Origin: Mesorhizobium sp. CAU 1732
Lineage (GTDB): Bacteria; Pseudomonadota; Alphaproteobacteria; Rhizobiales; Rhizobiaceae
Direction: 5' to 3'
DNA length: 64,000 bases
Assembly (NCBI RefSeq): GCF_039888675.1
Contig: NZ_JBDQQR010000001.1
Coordinates: 3,558,301 to 3,622,300 of the forward strand
The translations under genes and the position numbers were made by a program. The notes beneath the pieces were generated by a model. That model had not been told where the DNA came from. It saw only the letters and a list, made by a program, of their open reading frames with translations, and ran no database searches. Below, in pieces: positions 27,803-37,734 of this stretch. The number at the start of each line of letters is the position of its first letter. Position 1 is the stretch's first letter.

Positions 27803-29047
27803 TCACGCCGCCTCGTCGGTTGACCGTTCGCTTCGCGCATCGGATGGCGACGCATCTTCGGAGCGCAGTTCCGTGTGAACGAGGTTTACCCAGTAAGAGA
27901 TGCCGTACGGGATCGACTCGTCGTTGAAATCGAAGCGGTCGGTGTGCACCTCGTGCACCTTGCCGTCGGCACCGACCCCTCCGCCCATCCACACATAGGT
28001 TCCGGGAACCTTGTTGGAGAAATACGCGAAATCCTCGCCGCCGGTGGACAGGTCTCGTTCCCGCTCGACATTCTCCTTGCCGAAGGTGAGTTCGGCGGCC
28101 GCCAGCGCGCTTTCGAAAGCCTCGGGATGGTTGACCAGCGGCGGCGTTCCCTCGTCGATCTGGACATCAACGGTGCAGTTGCTTGCCTTGGCGAAGAGTT
28201 CGGCCTGATCGCGCAGGCCACGCAGGATGGTCTGCTGCACGTCGTCGCGGAAATAGCGCGCGGTGCCCGACACGAGCATCTCGGCGGGCATCACGTTCGG
28301 CGAGCCTTTGGAACCGCCGGAGATATGCCCGATCGAAATCACCGCTGCGTCGATCGCCGCGACCTTTCGGCCGACTATGGACTGGAGGGCGAGAATGAAA
28401 TGCGCGACCGGAATCGTGCAGTCGTCTGCAAGGTGCGGCGCGGCGCCACCATGTCCGGCGGTTCCCTTGAACGTCACATGAAACGACAGCGATCCGGCCA
28501 GCGCCGGCCCGACGCGTGTCGCGATTTCGCCGACGGGACGCCCCGGCTCGGTGTGCAGGCCATAGACGGCGTCGCAGGGAAAGCGGTCAAACAGCCCGTC
28601 ATCCATCATCGCCGGCGCGCCGCCGGCGCACTCTTCGGCCGGCTGGAAGATGAAGTGGACGGTGCCCGCGAAATCGGGATTCTCGGCAAGGTAACGCGCC
28701 GCGCCCAGAAGCATCGTGGTATGGCCGTCATGGCCGCAGGCGTGCATCTTGCCGCTCACCCTGGACGCGTAGTCAAAATCGTTGCGCTCGAAAATGTGCA
28801 GGGCGTCGATATCGGCACGCAGGCCGACATTGCGCTGGCCGGGACGCGATCCTTTCAGAACGCCCACGACACCGGTCCGGCCGATGCCCTCGTGAACCTC
28901 GATGCCCCATTCGCGAAGCTTCGAGGCGACGAGCGTGGACGTACGCACCTCCTCGAAGGCGGTTTCGGGATTGGCGTGGATGTCATGACGCAGAGCGATC
29001 AGTTCCGGCATGTACGCGTCGAGCTTGCTGCGATCGATGGATGACAT
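27803..29047 (-). CDS. M20 family amidohydrolase (hippurate hydrolase type)
   Basis: The 414-residue metallopeptidase/amidohydrolase has the M20D motifs: HACGHDGHTTMLLG (metal ligands), FIFQPAEECAGGAPAMM (catalytic Glu pair), HVTFKGTAGHGGAAPH and GGEDFAYF. Such enzymes hydrolyse N-acyl amino acids, aminoacylated auxins or hippurate. It is the last gene of the ABC importer operon (93-base gap), so it probably cleaves the imported conjugate in the cytosol. ATG 29047 is preferred over a GTG 13 codons upstream. Confidence 0.92.
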   Translation of the reverse strand: MSSIDRSKLDAYMPELIALRHDIHANPETAFEEVRTSTLVASKLREWGIEVHEGIGRTGVVGVLKGSRPGQRNVGLRADIDALHIFERNDFDYASRVSGKMHACGHDGHTTMLLGAARYLAENPDFAGTVHFIFQPAEECAGGAPAMMDDGLFDRFPCDAVYGLHTEPGRPVGEIATRVGPALAGSLSFHVTFKGTAGHGGAAPHLADDCTIPVAHFILALQSIVGRKVAAIDAAVISIGHISGGSKGSPNVMPAEMLVSGTARYFRDDVQQTILRGLRDQAELFAKASNCTVDVQIDEGTPPLVNHPEAFESALAAAELTFGKENVERERDLSTGGEDFAYFSNKVPGTYVWMGGGVGADGKVHEVHTDRFDFNDESIPYGISYWVNLVHTELRSEDASPSDARSERSTDEAA

Positions 29048-29140
29048 TGTCGGGGCAATTCCTTGATTGGAAGACGACGAAGGCACGCGCCGTGGGGATG
29101 CGCGGTGGGCGTGTTCTTGCTGGGAAGCGAGGTGGAAAGG

Positions 29141-29971
29141 CTATCTGCGGGTCGCTGCGGATATGTCGGGCACCGCGTCGATCAGCATTCGGGTGTAGGC
29201 TTCGCGGGGATTCTTGAACAAGGCTCTGGACTCCTCCACCTCCACGAGTTTTCCGAAATGCATGACGCCTATGCGCGAGGACATATGGCGCACGACCGCA
29301 AGGTTGTGGCTGATCAGCAGGTAAGTCAGGCCGAACTGCTCCTGCAGATCTCGCATGAGGTTGAGAATCTGCGCCTGGACCGACACGTCGAGCGCCGAGG
29401 TCGGCTCGTCGCAGACGATGAATTCCGCCTTAGCGGCAAGAGCTCGCGCGATTGCGATGCGCTGGCGCTGTCCGCCGGAGAATTCGTGCGGGTATTTGCG
29501 CCCGTCGAGCGGATTGAGGCCGACGACGCGCAGCAGCTCGCCCGCCTCGTGGTGCGCCTCGGCCTTCGACGACGCGATGCCAAGCGCCAGCATCGGCTCC
29601 GCGATGATGCTGGCGACACGCCAGCGCGGATTGAGGCTTGCGTAGGGATCCTGAAAGATCATCTGGATACGGCGGCGCAGCGCGCGCATCTGCGCCCTCC
29701 CATGCCGGCCGGTCACTGATACGCCGTCGATCTCGACCGTTCCCGACGTGGCGGGCAGGAGACCCACGACCATCTTGGCGACGGTCGACTTGCCGGAACC
29801 GGATTCACCGACAAGCGCGAAGGTTTCGCCCTTGACGATCGAGAAGCTGACATCGTTGGCGGCATGCACGAAGCGCCTCGGCTTACGCTCGATGATGCGA
29901 TTGAGAAGCGGCTTCGAGACGTCGAATATCCGGTTGAGCTTTTCGACCTTGACGAATTCGTTGTCGCTCAT
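29141..29971 (-). CDS. peptide-type ABC importer ATPase, second subunit (DppF-like)
   Basis: A 276-residue ATPase with Walker A GESGSGKST, signature SGGQRQRIAIARAL and Walker B FIVCDEPTSALDVS. It is one of the two nucleotide-binding subunits of an oligopeptide/dipeptide (PepT family) importer. Its ATG overlaps the stop of the preceding ATPase gene (ATGA). Confidence 0.95.
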   Translation of the reverse strand: MSDNEFVKVEKLNRIFDVSKPLLNRIIERKPRRFVHAANDVSFSIVKGETFALVGESGSGKSTVAKMVVGLLPATSGTVEIDGVSVTGRHGRAQMRALRRRIQMIFQDPYASLNPRWRVASIIAEPMLALGIASSKAEAHHEAGELLRVVGLNPLDGRKYPHEFSGGQRQRIAIARALAAKAEFIVCDEPTSALDVSVQAQILNLMRDLQEQFGLTYLLISHNLAVVRHMSSRIGVMHFGKLVEVEESRALFKNPREAYTRMLIDAVPDISAATRR

Positions 29972-30948
29972 GCGGCCACCTCATGCTGCGCGTAGAGATG
30001 ACAGGCGACCTTGTGATCGCTCTCGCCGGAGAGGGACGGCGCGCGCAGCCGGCACACGTCCAAGGTGTGCTCGCAGCGCGGATTGAAGGAGCATCCCGTG
30101 GGCAGTGCGGTAAGCGACGGCATCGAGCCTTGTATCTGACGAAGCCTGGGCTCCTCATTGTCGAGCGAGGGAATGGCACCCATCAGCCCTTGTGCATAGG
30201 GATGCAGTGGCGCGCCGACTACCTTGCCGACCTTGCCGATTTCCGCGACCTTGCCCGCATACATGACCGCCACGCGATCGGCCGTCTCCGCGATCATCCC
30301 CATATCGTGTGTGATGAGCATGAAGGCGGTTCCGCGTGTCGAGCACAGCTTGCGGATCAGCTTGATGATTTGCGCCTGAACCGAAACGTCGAGAGCGGTG
30401 GTCGGCTCGTCGGCGATGACGAGTTCCGGCTCCGCGCATAGCGCCAGCGCGATCACCACACGCTGCCTCTGTCCGCCGGAAAATTCGTGCGGATACGAAT
30501 CGATGCGCACCTCCGGATCCGGGATACCCACTTCCTCGAGCAACTCGATCGCGCGGGCGCGCGCCTGCCGCCTGCCGAGAGGAAGATGGACGCGGATCGT
30601 TTCGACCAGATGATCGCCGACCGTCATCAGTGGGTTAAGGCTGGTCAGCGGGTCTTGGAAGATCATACCGATGCGCCGGCCACGAATGGCCTCGATGCCG
30701 GTGCGCTCGAGATTGTCGATGCGCTGGTCGCCGAGCATGATGCGGCCTCCGGCTATGCGGCCAGGGCGAGGTATGAGATGCATGATCGCCGCGCCGGTCA
30801 TCGACTTGCCGGCTCCCGATTCGCCGACGACGCCCAGAACCTCGCCTCTCGCGATGGAGAAGCTGACGTCGTCGAGCGCGACAAGCCTCGCGCGGCGCGT
30901 GTCGAATTCGACGCGAAGGTTTTCGACGGAAAGGATCGTGTCGGACAT
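29968..30948 (-). CDS. peptide-type ABC importer ATPase, first subunit (DppD-like)
   Basis: A 326-residue ATPase with Walker A GESGAGKSM, signature SGGQRQRVVIALAL and Walker B LVIADEPTTALDVS. The C-terminal oligopeptide-transporter extension has the Cys-bearing GCSFNPRCEHTLDVC. GGAGG lies about 8 bases upstream of the ATG. It is in the middle of the five-gene transporter operon. Confidence 0.95.
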   Translation of the reverse strand: MSDTILSVENLRVEFDTRRARLVALDDVSFSIARGEVLGVVGESGAGKSMTGAAIMHLIPRPGRIAGGRIMLGDQRIDNLERTGIEAIRGRRIGMIFQDPLTSLNPLMTVGDHLVETIRVHLPLGRRQARARAIELLEEVGIPDPEVRIDSYPHEFSGGQRQRVVIALALCAEPELVIADEPTTALDVSVQAQIIKLIRKLCSTRGTAFMLITHDMGMIAETADRVAVMYAGKVAEIGKVGKVVGAPLHPYAQGLMGAIPSLDNEEPRLRQIQGSMPSLTALPTGCSFNPRCEHTLDVCRLRAPSLSGESDHKVACHLYAQHEVAA

Positions 30949-30958
30949 TCTCCGCCTC

Positions 30959-31909
30959 CTAACGCAGCCGGGGATTGAGCGCGTCGCGCAGCCAATCGCC
31001 CAGGAGGTTGATGGTCAGGACCAGCATTGCGAGCGCGATGCCGGGAAACGCGACGATCCACCACTCTCCGGAGAACAGGAATTCCTGCCCGATGCGGATG
31101 AGTGTGCCAAGCGAGGGCTGCATCGGCGGCAGCCCGACACCGAGATAGGAAAGCGTCGCCTCGGTGATGATCGCCAGCCCGAAATTGATGGTCAGGATGA
31201 CGAGTACCGGACCCATGACGTTCGGCAATATGTGCCGCGTCATGATCGCGACGGGCGGCAGGCCGAAAAGGCGGGCGGCGTTCACGTAGTCCTTCTTGCG
31301 CTCGACCATGGTAGAGGACCGGATGGTGCGCGCGTACTGCACCCAGAAGGACAGGCCGATCGACAGGATGATCACCCAGGAGGCGCTGCTTTCGCGCGAC
31401 AGCGACGGCATGAGGCCATGCAGCAGGCCGTCGATCAGCAGCGCGATCAGGATCGCCGGGAATGTGAGCTGAATGTCGGCGACGCGCATGATGAAGGCAT
31501 CGAGAAAGCCACCGAAATAGCCGGAGAGAACGCCGAGGCAGATACCGAGCGTGGCGGCGAGGAATACGCCGATCGCGCTGATGATGATCGACACGCGCAG
31601 GCCGTAGAGAACGGCCGAGAGCATGTCGCGGCCCTGGTCGTCCGTCCCAAGAACGAACGGCCATTGGCCATCCGCCTGCCAGATCGGTGGCAGGCTCGAA
31701 TTCATGATGTCGAGCGTCATCGGATCGAATGGGTCCGTCGGCGCTATCCACGGCGCGAGCAGCGAGGCGCCGAGAATGACGAGCAGAAGCGCGGTGGCGA
31801 ACATGACCAGCCGGCTGCGGACGAAATCGATGAAGATGTCGCTGTCGGCGATACGGGCGCGCAAGGTCGGCTCGACCGGCTTCGGGGTATCGGAGGTGAC
31901 CTCGGCCAT
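30959..31909 (-). CDS. peptide-type ABC importer permease (DppC-like)
   Basis: The 316-residue inner-membrane permease has an N-terminal OppC-type helix and a BPD-transport domain. Its EAA-type loop reads YVNAARLFGLPPVAIMTRHILPN. The start overlaps the stop of the upstream permease (TAATG). It pairs with the DppB-like subunit to form the channel. Confidence 0.94.
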   Translation of the reverse strand: MAEVTSDTPKPVEPTLRARIADSDIFIDFVRSRLVMFATALLLVILGASLLAPWIAPTDPFDPMTLDIMNSSLPPIWQADGQWPFVLGTDDQGRDMLSAVLYGLRVSIIISAIGVFLAATLGICLGVLSGYFGGFLDAFIMRVADIQLTFPAILIALLIDGLLHGLMPSLSRESSASWVIILSIGLSFWVQYARTIRSSTMVERKKDYVNAARLFGLPPVAIMTRHILPNVMGPVLVILTINFGLAIITEATLSYLGVGLPPMQPSLGTLIRIGQEFLFSGEWWIVAFPGIALAMLVLTINLLGDWLRDALNPRLR

Positions 31910-32883
31910 TAGCTGGAGGCGTCCTTGAGGCGCGGATCGATGAAGTTGTAAATCAGGTCGACGATGAGATTGACCGTGACGAACAGCAGCGCGATCAAAA
32001 GGAGGTAGGTGGATATGATCGGGATATCGACGTTCTGCACGGCCTGCAGGAACAACAGCCCCATTCCCGGCCACTGGAACACCGTCTCGGTGATGATGGA
32101 AAAGGCGATGATCGAGCCAATCTGAAGGCCGACCACAGTGATCACGGGCACCAGCGTGTTCTTGAGCGCGTGGCGGAAGTAAAGGCGGATGCGCGGCAAG
32201 CCGCGTGCGACGCCGAACTTGACGAAGTCGGTGCGCAGCACCTCCAGCATTTCGGACCGCACGAGGCGCATGATCAGCGTCATCTGGAACAGTCCGAGCG
32301 TGATTGCGGGCAGAATCAGCGACTTCCATCCCTCGATCGTCAACAGGCCCGTCGACCAATTCTCGGTCACCCGTACCAGCCCGTTGCGCCCGAATGCTGG
32401 CAGCCAGCCGAGCGATACGGAAAAGACGTAGATCAGCAGGATGCCGATAAGGAATGTCGGCAGGCTGACGCCCACCAGCGACACGCTCTGCAGCAGTGAT
32501 GAAATTCGGCCCCGCGGATTGAGGGCACAGTAGACGCCGAGCACGATGCCGGCGAAGAGCGAAATCACGGCTGCCACGAAGGAAAGTTCGAGCGTGGCGG
32601 AAAGCCGCTCGGCCAGAAGCTTCGTCACCGGCTGGCGGAACTGGTAGGAGACGCCGAAGTCGAGTGTCACGACGCGCCCGACATAACGCGCGAACTGCAC
32701 GAGTGTCGGTTGATCGAGACCGAGGCTCTCGCGCACCATCTGGCGCTCCGCCGGGGTCGTTTCCGCGCCGACCATCTGGTTGACCGGGTCGCCCGCATAT
32801 CGAAACATCACGAAGGCCAGAAGCGACACGACCAGCATCACTGCGAGCGATTGCAGAAGCCGTCGGATGACAAGGGCAAGCAT
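31909..32883 (-). CDS. peptide-type ABC importer permease (DppB-like)
   Basis: The 324-residue permease starts MLALVIRRLLQSLAVMLVVSLLAF and has the characteristic DppB periplasmic part (LGLDQPTLVQFARYVGRVVTLDFGVS) and the EAA-type loop around FVKFGVARGLPRIRLYFRHALKN. ATG 32883 has AGGACG upstream, better than the start ten codons earlier. It follows the binding-protein gene by 89 bases. Confidence 0.95.
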   Translation of the reverse strand: MLALVIRRLLQSLAVMLVVSLLAFVMFRYAGDPVNQMVGAETTPAERQMVRESLGLDQPTLVQFARYVGRVVTLDFGVSYQFRQPVTKLLAERLSATLELSFVAAVISLFAGIVLGVYCALNPRGRISSLLQSVSLVGVSLPTFLIGILLIYVFSVSLGWLPAFGRNGLVRVTENWSTGLLTIEGWKSLILPAITLGLFQMTLIMRLVRSEMLEVLRTDFVKFGVARGLPRIRLYFRHALKNTLVPVITVVGLQIGSIIAFSIITETVFQWPGMGLLFLQAVQNVDIPIISTYLLLIALLFVTVNLIVDLIYNFIDPRLKDASS

Positions 32884-32972
32884 TGCATTCGTCCTGTTAT
32901 GCGCCGCGCACATGTGCGCAAGCGCCAGATCGGGAACGGCCGGCGGTCATGAGACCGCCGGCAAAGGCGGCA

Positions 32973-34583
32973 TCATTCGCCCTTGGTTACCCAATAGAAG
33001 CGGAAGTCGTTGTCGGCGCGCTGCACGACTTCGACATCGTTCGACACACCCCAGGCCAGCGACTGCTGGTGCAGCGGAACATAGGCTGTTTCCTGGTTCT
33101 GGGCGATCTCGTAGGCTTGGCGAATGAGATCGTTGCGTGTCGCCTCGTCGGGTTCGACGGCGATCTGCTTGATCAGCGCGTCGACCTCTTCGCTGCAATA
33201 CCCGCCGACATTGGAGCCGCCGCCATTGCCTGCGTCGTCGCGGCAACGATAGAGGTCCTGAAGAACGCCGAGGCTGCCCGAGCCGTTCGTCTGCCAACCG
33301 AGCAAATAGAACGAGGTGTGATAGCCGCCGCTGGCGAAGATGCGCCCGAAATAGGTGGCCTTCGGTTCGGCGTTGAGATTCACCTTGATTCCGACGCGGG
33401 CGAGCATCGGCACTACCGACTGGCAAATGCGCTCGTCATTGACGTAGCGGTCGTTCGGGCAGTCCAGCGTCACCTCGAAACCGTCGCCATAGCCTGCCTC
33501 GGCCAGAAGCGCGCGGGCAGCTTCCGGATCGTAGGCGGGCCGCTCGAACTCGTCGGCAAGCGGGAACAGTTCCTTGGCCACGATGAGCGAGGTGGGAACC
33601 GAAGCTCCGCGCATGATGCGTTCATGTATCGCATCCACATTTATCGCCTGATACACCGCACGACGCACGCGCGCATCCTTGAACGGGTTCTCGCCCTTGA
33701 CCGACGAGAACAGAAGTTCGTCGCGCTTCTGGTCGAAGCCGAAATAGATCGTGCGAACTTCCGGCCCCTGGAGAACGGACGCATTGCCGCTGGCGTTGAT
33801 GCGGTCAACGTCCTGAAGCGGCGCGGGATCGATCATATCGACTTCGCCGGAAAGCAGCGCGGCAACGCGGGTCGCGCCGGAGGAGATTGGAGTGAGGACA
33901 ACCTCGTCGAGATTGTGCGTTGGCGTGCCCCACCAGTCGGCGTTGGGCTTCCAGGTCGTGCGAACGCCAGGCTGGTGCTGCTCGAGCTTGAAGGGGCCGG
34001 TTCCGTTCGCATTCAGCGAGATGTAGGATGGAGCAGACGATGCGCTTGCGACGTCCGTTGCGCCATGTTCCTCGGCCCAGCTCTTGGACACGATGTACCA
34101 GGTATCCCAAACCGCATGCAGCAGGGGCGACGGATCGGGTGTCGTCACCTCAACGGTAAAGTCGTCGATCTTCTTGAACACCGCGTCGGCGGGGACGCGG
34201 CTCTTGAGATCCGAACCGACAGACCGGACGCGGTCGGCGGAGAAGATCACGTCGTCGGCGGTGAAGTCCTGGCCGTCCTGGAACTTGACGCCCTGGCGCA
34301 GATGGAACGTCCATGTGCGGGCATCCTCCGAGACATCCCAGCTTTCGGCAAGCGCCGGCACGATCTGGAGATTTTCGTCGCGCGCGACAAGCCCTTCATA
34401 GACGCCGCCGATCATCGCCAGCGAAAAAGTCTCCGCAAGCGCATAGGGGTCCAACGACTTCAAGTCGCTCTGCGTGGCGAAGCGGAAAGCCTGGGCATCC
34501 GCCGCACCTACGGAGTTCCCGAGCACCGAGACTGATGTCGCTAGCGCCAATGCCGCCACAGCCATAACTTTTCTGATACGCAA
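32973..34583 (-). CDS. peptide-type ABC importer substrate-binding protein
   Basis: The 536-residue family 5 solute-binding protein has a signal peptide ([20 protein letters not shown], cleavage near ADAQA) and typical SBP_5 blocks: [34 protein letters not shown] and [16 protein letters not shown]. The likely start is a TTG at 34583 placed 5 bases after GGAGG; the open frame continues seven codons upstream through the ribosome site. It is the first gene of the operon and divergent from a LysR gene. With the M20 hydrolase, import of a peptide-like or N-acyl compound is likely. Confidence 0.94.
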   Translation of the reverse strand: MRIRKVMAVAALALATSVSVLGNSVGAADAQAFRFATQSDLKSLDPYALAETFSLAMIGGVYEGLVARDENLQIVPALAESWDVSEDARTWTFHLRQGVKFQDGQDFTADDVIFSADRVRSVGSDLKSRVPADAVFKKIDDFTVEVTTPDPSPLLHAVWDTWYIVSKSWAEEHGATDVASASSAPSYISLNANGTGPFKLEQHQPGVRTTWKPNADWWGTPTHNLDEVVLTPISSGATRVAALLSGEVDMIDPAPLQDVDRINASGNASVLQGPEVRTIYFGFDQKRDELLFSSVKGENPFKDARVRRAVYQAINVDAIHERIMRGASVPTSLIVAKELFPLADEFERPAYDPEAARALLAEAGYGDGFEVTLDCPNDRYVNDERICQSVVPMLARVGIKVNLNAEPKATYFGRIFASGGYHTSFYLLGWQTNGSGSLGVLQDLYRCRDDAGNGGGSNVGGYCSEEVDALIKQIAVEPDEATRNDLIRQAYEIAQNQETAYVPLHQQSLAWGVSNDVEVVQRADNDFRFYWVTKGE

Positions 34584-34740
34584 TGCTGCCTCCCAATAGA
34601 CCAATCGTCACACTCGAAACGACGACGTCCGTCGCGTTGGCGAAAGCCTTAAGGGGAAACGATGTTGCGAACAATGTCCGCGATCGATACAATTCGTTGC
34701 GTAAAAAGCAACGATTTCGAACTTTCTGCTAGGATGATCG

Positions 34741-35640
34741 ATGCTCGATCCGACCCGTTTGCGGTACCTGTTCTACACCGATGCCTGCGGAGGAATCCGA
34801 CAGGCTGCTGAAGAGCTAAAGATCAATGCGTCTTCGATCAGCCGTCAGATCGCCGCCCTCGAAAGCGAACTGGAGCTGACGCTTTTGGAGCGGCACGGCC
34901 GCAAGGTCAAAGTGACCGAAACGGGCAGCGCACTTTGCGAATACTACCGAACGCAGCGATCAGCAGATATTCAGCTACGGGCGAGGCTGGACGAGTTTCG
35001 CAATATCAAGCGGGGACTTATTCGCCTTTCGATGGGAGAGGGTTTCGGCGAGTGGGTCGTCAACGAACCCCTTCGTACGTTTCAGACGAGATATCCCGGC
35101 ATCGATCTCGACATCCGCATCCATCCGACGGCCGAGACCGTGCGAGCCATTCTCGAAGACGAAGCCGATATCGGTGTCACCTACTTCGCACCCAACGACC
35201 GTGACCTGAAATTTCACGCACGATCCGATGTCCCGATCTGTGTCGTCGTTCACCGGGATCACCCGCTTGCTCATCTGGGACGCGATCCCAAACTTATGGA
35301 CATCGTGGAGTTTCCTATCGGCATGCTGCATCCCGAATTCGGCGGACGGCAGGTTACCGACCTTATCGCCCGCTCGGAAAATGTGGTGTTGCGGCCGACG
35401 TTGACGGCAAACTCCTATGCCATCGTGCGCAAGTTCGTGCTGTTGGGCGAAGGGGTTTTCCTCATGCCGTTCCGCCCCTCACCTCAACGGGAACTCGACG
35501 AGCAACTCGTGCCGCTGCCGCTTGATTACGCCTCGAAGATCACGTCTCAAACCCAGGTCATCACCCGAAACGAGCGGCACCTGACGAATGCCATGCGCAT
35601 GCTCATCAAGTCGCTGATCGAAAGCGGGCAATTTGAATAA
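34741..35640 (+). CDS. LysR-family transcriptional regulator
   Basis: The 299-residue protein has a LysR winged helix-turn-helix (LRYLFYTDACGGIRQAAEELKINASSISRQIAALE) and an effector-binding domain. It is divergent from the ABC importer operon with a 157-base gap and is its probable activator. The N-terminal LRYLFYTDACGGI is unusual compared with the common FxxVAexGSF pattern but the fold is clear. Confidence 0.93.
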   Translation: MLDPTRLRYLFYTDACGGIRQAAEELKINASSISRQIAALESELELTLLERHGRKVKVTETGSALCEYYRTQRSADIQLRARLDEFRNIKRGLIRLSMGEGFGEWVVNEPLRTFQTRYPGIDLDIRIHPTAETVRAILEDEADIGVTYFAPNDRDLKFHARSDVPICVVVHRDHPLAHLGRDPKLMDIVEFPIGMLHPEFGGRQVTDLIARSENVVLRPTLTANSYAIVRKFVLLGEGVFLMPFRPSPQRELDEQLVPLPLDYASKITSQTQVITRNERHLTNAMRMLIKSLIESGQFE

Positions 35641-35745
35641 CCACGCCTGACGCCATCTCAGCCTGGATATGGCTGCGACAAGGTTCCGTTATGCTGATCC
35701 CCGATAACTGACAACGGCCGATCAAGCGGATGCTGGCTGGCGGCG

Positions 35746-35874
35746 TCAATTCTCGATAAGCGTTTTGACCCTGTCGAGGCCGGCCGCGAACCCATTGAGG
35801 GACAGATCGATCGGGACCGCCGTTTTGGTCCACGGCATGGATTTCGGATCAGACCGCCTCCCCAGCCTTTTCAT
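35746..35874 (-). pseudogene. possible C-terminal relic of an IalB-like protein
   Basis: A 42-codon ORF just after dctM on the same strand ends in VPIDLSLNGFAAGLDRVKTL. This resembles the conserved C-terminal strand and helix (P.SL.GF..A...L) of invasion-associated locus B proteins. No signal peptide or core domain is present. The match is short and could be chance. Confidence 0.3.
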
Positions 35875-35886
35875 GGCGATCCCGCC

Positions 35887-37197
35887 TCACATCGTGTTCG
35901 GCAGGAAGAGCGAAATGATCGGGAACGCGCAGATCAGGAACAGGCGGATGAAATCGGAGATGATGAACGGCGCCACGCCGCGATAGATCGTACCCAACGT
36001 GACATCGCGCGCCAGTGAGTTGATCACGAAGACATTCATGCCCACGGGTGGCGTGATCATGCCGAGCGTGCAGGTCATGACGATAACGACGCCGAACCAT
36101 GTCGGATCGAAGCCGAGCTGCATCATGGCCGGGAAGACGACAGGAATCGTGACGAGGATGATCGCCAGTTCGTCCATGATCGCGCCCAGGACGATGTAGA
36201 CCACGACCACGAGGAACAGGACGCCATAAGGGCCGATGGGCAGATCGACGAGGAAGCCGATAATGTTCTGCGTGGTCTGCGTGATCGTCAGGAAGTAGCC
36301 GAACAGATAGGCGCCGATGACGATCAGGAAGATGGCCGCGCTGGTGCGCAGGGACACGATCAGGCAATCGAGGATCTGCCTGGGACCGAGCCGGCCCTGC
36401 GCGACGCCGATGAAAAGCGCGCCCATCGCACCCATGCCGGCCGCCTCGGTGATCGTGAAGAACCCGCCATAGAGCCCGCCGATGACAAAGGCGAACAACA
36501 GGATGGCGGGCCAGACGGATGACAGGCTCGCGAAACGTTCACCCCAGGAGGCAGGCATCGCCTGCGGCACCTCGCCCGGACGCAGATGCACCACGATGCG
36601 CAGCGTGATCGCGTACATGACGATGCCCAGCAGGCCGGGCAGAATGCCCGCGATGAACAAGCGCGTCACATCCTGATTTGTGACGACGGCATAGAGAACA
36701 AAGATCACCGAGGGCGGGATCATGATGCCGAGCGTCCCGCCGGCAGCGATCAATCCGGTGGAAAGCTTGTCGCCATAGCCGGCCTTGCGAAGCTCCGGCA
36801 GGGCCACCTGCGTCATGGTGGCGGCGGTCGCCACCGAGGAGCCGTTGATGGCGGCAAAGCCGCCACAGGTCGCGATGGTCGCCATCCCAAGCCCGCCACG
36901 CCAGTGGCCGAGCCATGCGCGGCTGGCCGCGAAGAGATCACGCGACATGCCCGAACCGGAGGCGAATGCCCCCATCAGGATGAACATCGGCACGACCGAC
37001 AGGTTGAAATCCGTAACCGTGGAGAAGGGGGATTGCGACAGGAGGCGGAACGCCGCCGACCAGCTCGTCAGGAACCCGAACCCTCCCACGCCCACGACAG
37101 CCATGGCAATCCCTACCGGAACGCGCAGGAACATCATCACGAAGAGGGCCACGAAGCCCCCGAGGGCTATGAGTTCTCTATCCATGATGCTGCTCAT
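35887..37197 (-). CDS. dctM: TRAP transporter large permease (DctM)
   Basis: The 436-residue protein has about 12 membrane helices with the DctM signatures LIAAGGTLGIMIPPSVIFVLYA and CTLGMITPPVGMNVFVIN. It forms the sodium-driven import channel of the TRAP system with DctQ and DctP encoded just upstream. Its start overlaps the end of dctQ by 20 bases. Confidence 0.96.
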   Translation of the reverse strand: MSSIMDRELIALGGFVALFVMMFLRVPVGIAMAVVGVGGFGFLTSWSAAFRLLSQSPFSTVTDFNLSVVPMFILMGAFASGSGMSRDLFAASRAWLGHWRGGLGMATIATCGGFAAINGSSVATAATMTQVALPELRKAGYGDKLSTGLIAAGGTLGIMIPPSVIFVLYAVVTNQDVTRLFIAGILPGLLGIVMYAITLRIVVHLRPGEVPQAMPASWGERFASLSSVWPAILLFAFVIGGLYGGFFTITEAAGMGAMGALFIGVAQGRLGPRQILDCLIVSLRTSAAIFLIVIGAYLFGYFLTITQTTQNIIGFLVDLPIGPYGVLFLVVVVYIVLGAIMDELAIILVTIPVVFPAMMQLGFDPTWFGVVIVMTCTLGMITPPVGMNVFVINSLARDVTLGTIYRGVAPFIISDFIRLFLICAFPIISLFLPNTM

Positions 37198-37654
37198 GTG
37201 AAGGCTTGAAGGAACGCAGGACGACGACGAGAGAAACGAAGGCGGTAGCCAGAGCGCCGCAGATCGCGGTCAGGTAGAACGGCCAGATCACGATACGCAT
37301 GTCGGCCGTCACCTCATTCGAGCCGATGACGGACGGGAACCGGCTGAAGAGCGCCCAGGCAAACAGGCAGAAGAAACCGGCCGTCAGCACAGAAGCGAAT
37401 ATGTCGATGGCGCGCTGGGTCGCCGGCTGCGAGATCTCCCAGATCACGTCCACGCAGATGTGGCTGCCGCGGTAGGTCGCGACCGACAGGCCCCATAGGA
37501 TCGCGATGCCTTGCAGGTAGCGCGCGAAGTCGAAGCCGTCCGGCAGGTTCATCGAGAAGCCGTACCGCAACACTGCCGTCAGGAAGATCAGCGCTGCGAC
37601 GACGGCCAGCGCGAGGCCGGCAATCGCCTCGATCGCGGAAAGAATGCGGCCCAT
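37178..37654 (-). CDS. dctQ: TRAP transporter small permease (DctQ)
   Basis: The 158-residue protein has four membrane helices and the DctQ pattern (VLRYGFSMNLPDGFDFARYLQGIAILWGLSVATYRGSHICVD). ATG 37654 has GGAGAC upstream; the 57 codons before it are not coding. It lies between dctP and dctM. Confidence 0.93.
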   Translation of the reverse strand: MGRILSAIEAIAGLALAVVAALIFLTAVLRYGFSMNLPDGFDFARYLQGIAILWGLSVATYRGSHICVDVIWEISQPATQRAIDIFASVLTAGFFCLFAWALFSRFPSVIGSNEVTADMRIVIWPFYLTAICGALATAFVSLVVVLRSFKPSHEQHHG

Positions 37655-37734
37655 GGGGAAATGTCTCCGGCGCTGTGAAAGGAAGGCGGCCACGAACGCG
37701 TCGTGGCCGCACCTGCCGATGGTTGGTCGCGGCT

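Noticed and set aside
30171..30250. CRISPR-like or other arrayed repeats
   Set aside because: No regularly spaced direct repeats were seen anywhere in the window; similarities among ABC and TRAP genes are protein-family similarities.
32883..34535. 550-codon plus-strand frame over the ABC binding protein
   Set aside because: It is a His/Arg-rich composition shadow; the minus strand encodes a complete family 5 binding protein with a signal peptide.
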